From: CAZOMR01 sp964580655
Lineage (GTDB): Bacteria; RBG-13-61-14; CAZOMR01
DNA length: 9,065 bases
NCBI GenBank assembly: GCA_964580655.1
Contig: CAZOMR010000134.1
Location: forward strand, 1 to 9,065
Direction: 5' to 3'
Under the pieces are notes generated by a model. The model did not search any database and was not told the origin of the DNA. It was given only the letters and a program-made list of their open reading frames with translations. Each line of letters opens with the position of its first letter. Positions within the stretch are counted from its first letter, which is position 1. This document shows positions 1 through 5,499 of the stretch, piece after piece. The position numbers and the translations under genes were made by a program.

Positions 1-57
1 GTGAGTCGAGACTAAATTCTTCCTCCAGGTTTCGGCACAGCCTCAACTTGCACATAT
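1..57. other. Left-edge non-coding stretch
   Basis: This stretch lies downstream of the leftmost minus-strand gene. On the minus strand it holds a purine-rich GGAGGAAG sequence (about positions 20-27) that resembles a Shine-Dalgarno site, but no ATG, GTG or TTG follows at a usable distance before the window ends. No terminator hairpin with a T-tract is visible. The minus-strand operon may continue beyond the window, but this cannot be decided here. Confidence 0.3.
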
Positions 58-1080
58 TCAGGGGTTTTTGAGGTTTATCATGTTTTTGCGTTCCGGGTTG
101 ATTGCGCCCGTTTCAAGGTAATAATTCGCGGCCTTGTAGATTGCGATGCTTATGTCGTTTTGAGGAAGGCCGAGTTCCTTCACAGCCTTTGAGCAGTCCA
201 CGAATTCATTATAGTGAGTATGGAGTGCCTGCTCGACTGCGGCCACTGGAGGGACCTTGATGATGTCGGAGATAAACTGGTTGAGCTCGGCGAAAACCCG
301 CAAGAGAGGTTTTGGAAATTTGTATACAGGCGGCTTCAAGTCAGTCATCTCTGCAATTTTATCAAGGAACTCCTTTAGAAAGATATTGACATTGCCAAGG
401 ATGTAGCGTTCTCCGACCTTGCCATTTTTCTCAGCAAGGACAAACCCCTTTGCCTGGTCCTCCACATCTATCAGATTGACCCCGACATCCACATACGCGA
501 ACATCTTGCCATTAAGGAAGTCCAGGATGGTGCGGCCTGTGGGGGTGGGCGCCCAGTCGCGGACCCCGATAGGCGATGCCGGGTTCACGATGATAATGGG
601 CATCCTCTTTGCGTAATCAAGGGCTATCTTCTCGCTCTTGAACTTTGAGTCACGGTAGGGCTGACGATGGCAGTCCTCCTCTCTGGGAAAGTCCGCCTCG
701 GTGCTCGGGCGGTCCGGGTGGAACCCGACGGAGGATATGGAGCTTGTATATACCACCCGCTCAAGATCATGCTTGAGTGCGGCCTCAAGGATGTTCCTCG
801 TGCCCTCGATGTTGACCTTCCGTATGAATTCGCCTCCCCTGGGATGCCAGTGCCGGTAGATGGCCGCAAGCTGGTAGAGCCTGTTACAGCCGTTCAGCGC
901 ACTATCAAGTGAGTCCGGGTCAAGCAGGTCTCCCTCAACCACCTCCAGGTCTAGTCCCTTTATGTTGCGCTGATCCTCGCCAGGCAGAACCATGGCCCGG
1001 ACCTCCTGGCCGTCGGCCAGAACCTCACGCACCACACTTGAACCGATAAATCCAGCCGCACCTGTTACCAGGGTCTTCAT
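58..1080 (-). CDS. hpnA: HpnA-like NAD-dependent epimerase/reductase (extended SDR)
   Basis: This is a 340-residue extended short-chain dehydrogenase, about the usual length for the HpnA (hopanoid-associated sugar epimerase) and dihydroflavonol-reductase-like group. The N-terminal Rossmann motif GAAGFIG is at residues 7-13. The strand ending in YTSS (111-114) supplies the likely catalytic Ser/Thr, and Y142-x3-K146 is the catalytic Tyr/Lys pair. The segment IIVNPASPIG followed by PTPTGR and DFLNGKM (about 163-193) is characteristic of HpnA-type proteins. A good ribosome site (AAGGGGG, 6 nt spacer) precedes the ATG. It is the last visible gene of a minus-strand operon, 64 bp after the TetR gene. 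No hopanoid gene is nearby, so it may act instead as a reductase or epimerase on a product of the aminotransferase operon. The family assignment is firm, the substrate is unknown, and the symbol reflects homology only. Confidence 0.8.
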   Translation of the reverse strand: MKTLVTGAAGFIGSSVVREVLADGQEVRAMVLPGEDQRNIKGLDLEVVEGDLLDPDSLDSALNGCNRLYQLAAIYRHWHPRGGEFIRKVNIEGTRNILEAALKHDLERVVYTSSISSVGFHPDRPSTEADFPREEDCHRQPYRDSKFKSEKIALDYAKRMPIIIVNPASPIGVRDWAPTPTGRTILDFLNGKMFAYVDVGVNLIDVEDQAKGFVLAEKNGKVGERYILGNVNIFLKEFLDKIAEMTDLKPPVYKFPKPLLRVFAELNQFISDIIKVPPVAAVEQALHTHYNEFVDCSKAVKELGLPQNDISIAIYKAANYYLETGAINPERKNMINLKNP

Positions 1081-1109
1081 CTCATACCCCCTTATAACTT
1101 TTCCTGATT

Positions 1110-1138
1110 AAAATATAAATGCACAAAGCATGGATCAA
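1110..1138 (-). promoter_or_regulatory. Possible internal promoter for the hpnA-like gene
   Basis: On the minus strand a TTGATC box (1138-1133) and a TATTTT box (1115-1110) are separated by exactly 17 bp, each matching the sigma-70 consensus at 4 of 6 bases. The spacer contains a small inverted repeat, ATGC-ACAAA-GCAT (1119-1131), where a repressor such as the neighbouring TetR protein could bind. The boxes are weak and AT-rich gaps often contain such matches, so this is only a candidate. Confidence 0.3.
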
Positions 1139-1144
1139 GTATGC

Positions 1145-1804
1145 TCATCCGGCTTTATCTTTCAGCATTTCTTCCGGGACAAGGAGCCTGCGGATCATCT
1201 GGGTGATATGAGCCTTGCGTCGCAGAAGCATATCCTTTTCGTACGGGCTATCGCTGAAAAACAGCCTGGCGATCTCATTGTTGAGCGTGAAGTAGCCAAA
1301 CAATATCTCGTAAAGCGAGTAAAGGGTGTGCTCAGGGTCAACCTCCTGTAATTCTTCCTTTTCAATGTTTTCCAGAACCCACTCGCGAACCTGCCGGATC
1401 AGAGGCGAGAGCGCCTCATTAATAATAGACTTGCGCACACGGCCCGGGTCAGTGAATTCCCGACGCAGGATCAGGGCGAAGGATCTGTGTTTGTTGAGAA
1501 AATTTATTATGCTTCCCACATACTCCGTGAGCTCATCCCCGGGATCAGTATCATGGTCAATGCCCTTACTGCTCAGGACGGTAAAGGCATGGGTAACCTC
1601 GTAGAGAACCGCGGTGTAGATGTCATGCTTGGTCTTGAAATAGTGGTAAAGAGTGGCCTTGTCAAGACCCGCGGCGTGTGCGATATTCTTCATGCGGGCC
1701 CCTGCAAAGCCATTGTTCGCGAATTCCTTCTCCGCCGCACGCAGAATCTTGCGCCGCTTGTTAGCGGCCTTATAGATTCCCTGCTTTCGCTTCTTCTTTT
1801 GCAT
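1145..1804 (-). CDS. TetR/AcrR-family transcriptional regulator
   Basis: This 219-residue protein has the typical TetR layout. A basic N-terminal tail (residues 1-18) leads into a DNA-binding domain in which the helix-turn-helix (about 36-56) contains the diagnostic run of A45-G46-L47-D48-K49-A50-T51-L52-Y53-H54-Y55-F56, followed by K57 and K59. A helical ligand-binding and dimerisation domain fills the rest (about 65-219). It lies 51 bp downstream of alanine dehydrogenase and 64 bp upstream of the hpnA-like gene, in the same direction, so it is probably co-transcribed with them. The upstream ribosome site is weak (AGG about 9 nt before the ATG). Its likely role is repression of its own operon, possibly through sites in the divergent control region near 4550. 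The inducer cannot be predicted because the C-terminal domain is poorly conserved in this family. Confidence 0.9.
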   Translation of the reverse strand: MQKKKRKQGIYKAANKRRKILRAAEKEFANNGFAGARMKNIAHAAGLDKATLYHYFKTKHDIYTAVLYEVTHAFTVLSSKGIDHDTDPGDELTEYVGSIINFLNKHRSFALILRREFTDPGRVRKSIINEALSPLIRQVREWVLENIEKEELQEVDPEHTLYSLYEILFGYFTLNNEIARLFFSDSPYEKDMLLRRKAHITQMIRRLLVPEEMLKDKAG

Positions 1805-1855
1805 TATTATGCGCCTGTCTTCAATCCAGCTAGAAAAGAGCCTTCGCTTACTGCC

Positions 1856-2998
1856 TCACCCACTTCCGGCCACGGCCTTCTCGCAAGGCACATAGGGCAA
1901 TCCATGCGCCAGGGCCACACCCTCGCAAGTCACCATTCCTTTTGACTCGCCTTTTCGCGTGTATATGTTTATACCTCTCCGAAGGGCAGGGTCTTCGGAC
2001 GCGGAATTCTCCAGGCCGAGTCCGGCAATCTTCCTTACATACGGAAAGGTCGCATTGGTCAGGGCCTCGGTGCTTGTCCTTGATACTGCTCCCGGCATGT
2101 TCGCCACGCAATAATGAGTAACCCCGTGAACCTGATATACCGGGTCATCGTGAGTGGTCGGATGCGTGGTCTCTATGCACCCCCCCTGATCCACTGCAAT
2201 GTCCACAATGACTGATCCCTTACGCATCATCTTTACCAAATTTCCGGATACCAGAACAGGCGCCTTTTCTCCCGGAACCAGGACAGCTCCCACCAGAAGG
2301 TCCGCGTCCGGGACATATCTCTCGATGTTATACTCGTTAGACATCATGGTGGTGATCCTGCCGTTGAATATCTCATCAAGGTAAGCCAGCCGGCCCAGGT
2401 TTATATCCATGATGTGCACATGCGCGCCCAGGCCCGCGGCCAGCCGGGCCGCGTTGGTCCCGGCAGTGCCTGCTCCGAGCACCAGGACCTCGCAGGGTGG
2501 AACCCCGGGCACACCCCCAAGCAGGACTCCCGGTCCATATGGATACAACATTAAATAATTGGCACCAACTATAATGGACATGCGGCCCGCTATCTCACTC
2601 ATCGGCATCAGGCACGGCAGATGCCCTTCATCGGTCTGGATCGTCTCAAGAGCAACAGCATTGACGCCGCGGTCCACGAGCACTCCGGTTAGTTCGCGCA
2701 AAGGCGCCAGATGGAGGTAGCAGAGAATTGTCTGGCCTCGTCTGAGCCGATCATATTCCCCGGACTGGGGTTCCTTTACCTTGACTACCAAGTCCGCTTT
2801 GCGCCAAAGCTCGTTTGTATCCTTGATAAGCCTGGCTCCGCCTTCCCGGTATTCCTTGTCCGGATACCCCGCGACCTCACCAGCCCCGGACTCCACCAGC
2901 ACTGTGTGACCTTCCCGCACCAGGGGCCGGACTCCGGCAGGAATCATGCCTACCCTGTATTCATGAGTCTTGATCTCTCCGGGCACACCGATAATCAT
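1856..2998 (-). CDS. ald: Alanine dehydrogenase
   Basis: This enzyme oxidatively deaminates L-alanine to pyruvate, ammonia and NADH in the cytoplasm. The reading frame extends to an ATG at 3028, but the ATG at 2998 is chosen. It is preceded by a GA-rich Shine-Dalgarno stretch (GAGGACGAGGAG), and it gives 380 residues whose key positions coincide with those of the characterised mycobacterial enzyme: R15, K75, H96 and D270 for substrate binding and catalysis. The nucleotide-binding GAGTAG motif is at 175-180, with the ribose-binding aspartate at D198. The start IGVPGEIKTHEYRVGM is typical of the family. The gene follows the aminotransferase by 55 bp and precedes the TetR gene by 51 bp. This pairing suggests that Ald regenerates the pyruvate consumed by the transaminase. 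The enzyme could run in reverse, but the context favours deamination. Confidence 0.95.
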   Translation of the reverse strand: MIIGVPGEIKTHEYRVGMIPAGVRPLVREGHTVLVESGAGEVAGYPDKEYREGGARLIKDTNELWRKADLVVKVKEPQSGEYDRLRRGQTILCYLHLAPLRELTGVLVDRGVNAVALETIQTDEGHLPCLMPMSEIAGRMSIIVGANYLMLYPYGPGVLLGGVPGVPPCEVLVLGAGTAGTNAARLAAGLGAHVHIMDINLGRLAYLDEIFNGRITTMMSNEYNIERYVPDADLLVGAVLVPGEKAPVLVSGNLVKMMRKGSVIVDIAVDQGGCIETTHPTTHDDPVYQVHGVTHYCVANMPGAVSRTSTEALTNATFPYVRKIAGLGLENSASEDPALRRGINIYTRKGESKGMVTCEGVALAHGLPYVPCEKAVAGSG

Positions 2999-3030
2999 TG
3001 CTCCTCGTCCTCGCTTAGTTCTTCTCATCG

Positions 3031-3052
3031 CCCGGGATGATAGACACCCGGG
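3031..3052 (-). other. GC-only intercistronic stem-loop
   Basis: Two copies of the self-complementary hexamer CCCGGG (3031-3036 and 3047-3052) flank a 10-nt loop between the aminotransferase stop codon and the ald start. The transcript can form a 6-bp all-GC hairpin. No T-tract follows on the minus strand, so it is not a convincing intrinsic terminator. It could stabilise or process the mRNA, or simply be chance. Confidence 0.35.
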
Positions 3053-3053
3053 T

Positions 3054-4433
3054 TTATCTTTTCATTAATTTCTTTTCCATCTCCGGGATGCACTCATCTA
3101 TGGTTTCCACGATCCTGTCAATATGGGATTTCTCCATGATCAGTGCCGGCGCGATGCATACTGTCTCCATGGTGGATGACCGTATGTAAACGCCCTTGTC
3201 CCAACAGAGGTCAACCAGGAGGTCCGGGGCTGAGTTCTCCGGCAGGATAGGCTGTTTGGTCTTCTTGTCCGCGACAAGCTCGATCGCGGCAAGCATGCCC
3301 AGGCCCCTGACATCGCCGACGGAATCGTATCTGGCCAGGCCCTGGAGATTCTCAAGCAGGTATTCGCCGTTCTCGGCCGACCTTTGAACAAGCCCCTCAT
3401 CCTCGATAACCTGGATGTTGGCCAGACCCGCGGCACAGGCCACAGGGTGATTCTGGTATGTAAAACCATGCATTATAGGCATCCGCTCATCCAGGTTTTC
3501 GCCGATGGAGTCATATATATCGCCGCGCATCACGCACGCTCCAAGTGGGATGTGACCGGAGCTGATCCCCTTTGCAAGACTTACCATGTCCGGGCGGATT
3601 CCTCCCCAGTGCTCTTGTGCGAACATCTTGCCGGTCCGACCGAAACCCGTGATTACCTCGTCCATGATCAGGAGAATGTCGTGCCTGTCGCAGATGTCCC
3701 TGATACGGGGCCAATACTCCTCCGGAGGCGGGATTACCCCACCCGACCCGATTACCGGCTCCGCAATGAAGGCCGCTATGGTCTCCGGCCCCTCTTCCTC
3801 TATGACCTCCTCCATGTCTGCTATGCACTCAAAATTGCAATTCGGGTAGGTCTGCTCGAACTCACACTGGTAGCAATAAGGAGCGGCGCATTTTATGAAT
3901 CCCTCGGGAAGTGGATCAATGTTCCAGTGAAAAGGGAATATCCCTGTGGCCGCGGTAGTGGCCAGGCCCATGCCATGGTAAGAGAATCTTCGCGACAGGA
4001 TCTTGTTCTTCTCGCTCTGGCCCTTGAGCGACCAGTACATCCGGGCCATCTTGATGTTGGTCTCGTTCGTCTCAGAGCCGCCGCAGGTGAACCAGACCCG
4101 TGTCAGGTTGTATGACGGGTCAAACAGGCTTGCAAGCTTTGCCGCAAGCTCAATCGAGGGAGGGCTGGAGAAGCCGTGGAACGAGGTGAAGTAAGATAAT
4201 TTCTTCATCTGCTCATTAACCGCGGAGATGATCCTCGGATGACTGTGGCCTGCCGCCATGCACCACAGCCCCGCGAAGCCGTCAATAAGCTCCCTGCCGT
4301 AAATGTCCTTGATCATTACACCATCGCCCTCTACCACAATCTTGGGCGGCGTATGATCGAAAAACTTAGGATGTGTCAGCGGGTGCACCAGATACTTCTT
4401 GTCCAACTCAATCAATCTTTGCTTCTCATCCAT
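3054..4433 (-). CDS. Class III PLP-dependent aminotransferase (omega-amine:pyruvate type)
   Basis: This fold-type I, class III aminotransferase probably moves the amino group of a terminal amine (such as taurine, beta-alanine, GABA or a diamine) to pyruvate. The frame is open to an ATG at 4481, but the ATG at 4433 has a strong Shine-Dalgarno (AAGGAG, 8 nt spacer) and gives 459 residues, normal for the family. In that numbering, CGGSE (117-121) contacts the cofactor phosphate, D258 in IMDEVITGFGRTG binds the pyridine nitrogen, and K288 in SLAKGISSGH is the Schiff-base lysine. A cysteine-rich insert has C182, C187, C190, C199 and C203. The gene is first in the minus-strand operon, about 70 nt from a predicted transcription start, and is followed by ald. 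This pairing resembles the taurine:pyruvate aminotransferase and alanine dehydrogenase pair of taurine-using anaerobes. The family is certain; the substrate is not. Confidence 0.92.
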   Translation of the reverse strand: MDEKQRLIELDKKYLVHPLTHPKFFDHTPPKIVVEGDGVMIKDIYGRELIDGFAGLWCMAAGHSHPRIISAVNEQMKKLSYFTSFHGFSSPPSIELAAKLASLFDPSYNLTRVWFTCGGSETNETNIKMARMYWSLKGQSEKNKILSRRFSYHGMGLATTAATGIFPFHWNIDPLPEGFIKCAAPYCYQCEFEQTYPNCNFECIADMEEVIEEEGPETIAAFIAEPVIGSGGVIPPPEEYWPRIRDICDRHDILLIMDEVITGFGRTGKMFAQEHWGGIRPDMVSLAKGISSGHIPLGACVMRGDIYDSIGENLDERMPIMHGFTYQNHPVACAAGLANIQVIEDEGLVQRSAENGEYLLENLQGLARYDSVGDVRGLGMLAAIELVADKKTKQPILPENSAPDLLVDLCWDKGVYIRSSTMETVCIAPALIMEKSHIDRIVETIDECIPEMEKKLMKR

Positions 4434-4510
4434 GACTTTCTCTCCTTCCAGGGTTCGTGTCCGTTTCCGGGTTCCATCCATCTATCCAGGGGGACGCTTG
4501 CGTGTCCTAT

Positions 4511-4538
4511 AGTATAAGAATGGATGAGAGGATGTCAA
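4511..4538 (-). promoter_or_regulatory. Strong sigma-70 promoter of the aminotransferase operon
   Basis: The minus strand carries a perfect -35 box TTGACA (4538-4533), a 16-bp spacer and a -10 box TATACT (4516-4511, 5 of 6 matches). Transcription would begin near 4504, leaving a leader of about 70 nt before the aminotransferase ATG at 4433. The location, at the head of four co-directional genes, fits well. Confidence 0.8.
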
Positions 4539-4548
4539 GAAAAAAATC

Positions 4549-4564
4549 AACCAACTATTTGGTT
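4549..4564. promoter_or_regulatory. Inverted repeat, candidate operator
   Basis: A perfect inverted repeat AACCAA-CTAT-TTGGTT lies between two divergent promoters. It is 10 bp upstream of the minus-strand -35 box and 36 bp upstream of the plus-strand -35 box. Its size suits a dimeric repressor or activator. Half-sites TTGGT/ACCAA also occur in GntR-type hexuronate operators (ExuR/UxuR), but there in the opposite order, so that link is weak. On the minus strand a T-run follows, so a weak AT-rich terminator that shields the promoter is an alternative reading. Confidence 0.5.
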
Positions 4565-4600
4565 TTTAATTTCGCGCCTTTCTGGGAAAAATTTAGAGAT

Positions 4601-4629
4601 TTGCAAGTGGTCTGGCTAAGATGTAGAAT
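4601..4629 (+). promoter_or_regulatory. Sigma-70 promoter of the hexuronate operon
   Basis: A -35 box TTGCAA (4601-4606, 4 of 6 matches) and a -10 box TAGAAT (4624-4629, 5 of 6) are separated by exactly 17 bp. Transcription would start near 4636, about 24 nt before the TTG start at 4660. This start lies downstream of the alternative GTG at 4633, which supports the shorter SDR gene model. Confidence 0.6.
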
Positions 4630-4645
4630 CATGTGTTGAGTTCCG

Positions 4646-4655
4646 AAAGGAGGAG
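4646..4655 (+). promoter_or_regulatory. Shine-Dalgarno site that sets a TTG start
   Basis: The sequence AAAGGAGGAG is a near-perfect anti-16S match. Its GGAGG core ends 6 nt before the TTG at 4660, optimal spacing for initiation there. It would lie inside the coding region if the GTG at 4633 were used, so it decides the start in favour of TTG. Confidence 0.8.
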
Positions 4656-4659
4656 AAAC

Positions 4660-5499
4660 TTGAGAGGGGATAATGAGCGATGGCTTGTGGACCTTTCCGG
4701 CCAGGTTGCGGCGATAACTGGAGGGGCCGGGGAGCTTTGCGGCAGGATGGCGGAGGCGCTCTCGGAATGCGGGGCCGCGGTAGTGATCCTTGACATAGAC
4801 CTAAAGAGAGCAAAGTCCCGTGCGGAGTCCATAGCGAAGAATTCCGGGGGTCGCGCCTTGGCTATCAAGGCGGATGTGACAAGGCGCGCAAGCCTTGAGC
4901 AGGCCAGGGAGCGCGTGGAGAAAAAATTCAATCGCCTGGACATCCTGATAAATGGTGCGGGCGGAAATGCTCCTGATGCGACCACATCAGAGGAGTTGAG
5001 CTTTTTCGACCTTGACGAGGCCGCGATCCGTGGAGTATTTGAGCTTAACTGTCTTGGCACTATTCTTTCGAGCCAGGTTTTCGGGAGGATGATGCTTGAG
5101 AGCTCTGGCCGTGGTTCGATTATCAACATATCCAGCATGAGTGCTTTTCGGCCTTTGACAAGGATTCCGGCCTATTCCTCGGCCAAGGCCGCGGTGAGTA
5201 ATTTCACCCAGTGGCTTGCTGTGCACATGGCCCAGAACTACACGCCGAATATCCGTGTCAATGCCATAGCCCCCGGGTTCTTCTTGACCGAGCAGAACAG
5301 GTTTCTCTTAAAGGATCAGCGCACCGGCAGGCTGAGCAAGAGAGGCCGGGGCATTCTCGCCCATACGCCGGCGGGTGAATTCGGCAGTGCGGAGGACCTG
5401 ATCAGCACACTCCTCTGGCTGATCTCACCGGAAAGCAGGCTGGTTACAGGTGTAGTGGCACCTGTGGACGGCGGCTTCAGCGCGTTCAGCGGGGTATGA
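4660..5499 (+). CDS. uxuB: SDR oxidoreductase, D-mannonate oxidoreductase (fructuronate reductase) type
   Basis: This is a 279-residue classical short-chain dehydrogenase starting at TTG, chosen because of the strong Shine-Dalgarno six bases upstream. The size matches SDR-type D-mannonate oxidoreductases such as Bacillus YjmF; the E. coli UxuB is an unrelated long-chain enzyme. The cofactor loop TGGAGELCG (20-28) leads to an acidic ILDID strand end, suggesting NAD(H). The catalytic tetrad reads N130, S159, Y172, K176, and NGAG is at 98-101. The segment NAIAPGFFLTEQNR and the closing PVDGGFSAFSGV are hallmarks of the mannonate subgroup. It probably reduces D-fructuronate to D-mannonate in the cytoplasm. 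Its stop overlaps the next start as ATGA, so translation is coupled to the epimerase gene. Another sugar-acid substrate is possible, but the context with a UxaE relative supports hexuronate metabolism. Confidence 0.82.
   Translation: MRGDNERWLVDLSGQVAAITGGAGELCGRMAEALSECGAAVVILDIDLKRAKSRAESIAKNSGGRALAIKADVTRRASLEQARERVEKKFNRLDILINGAGGNAPDATTSEELSFFDLDEAAIRGVFELNCLGTILSSQVFGRMMLESSGRGSIINISSMSAFRPLTRIPAYSSAKAAVSNFTQWLAVHMAQNYTPNIRVNAIAPGFFLTEQNRFLLKDQRTGRLSKRGRGILAHTPAGEFGSAEDLISTLLWLISPESRLVTGVVAPVDGGFSAFSGV

Noticed and set aside
1487..1945. Plus-strand open frame of 152 codons over the tetR/ald junction
   Set aside because: It overlaps the conserved TetR helix-turn-helix and the ald 3' end on the other strand. 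It has no domain signature.
2999..3028. Longer ald start at the ATG at 3028
   Set aside because: It adds ten basic residues not typical of Ald, the ATG sits next to the GC hairpin, and the ATG at 2998 has a better ribosome site and gives residue numbering that matches characterised Ald enzymes.
3384..4115. Plus-strand open frame of 243 codons opposite the aminotransferase
   Set aside because: It lies entirely antisense to a gene with clear catalytic motifs, has no recognisable domain and no good ribosome site. Long antisense frames are expected at this GC content.
4434..4481. Longer aminotransferase start at the ATG at 4481
   Set aside because: The AAGGAG site before the ATG at 4433 would fall inside the gene. 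The extra 16 residues are Arg/Thr-rich and not family-like.
4549..4571. Inverted repeat as an intrinsic terminator
   Set aside because: The stem has only two G-C pairs on each side and no gene ends there, because the flanking genes diverge. An operator is the simpler reading, although a weak shielding terminator is not excluded.
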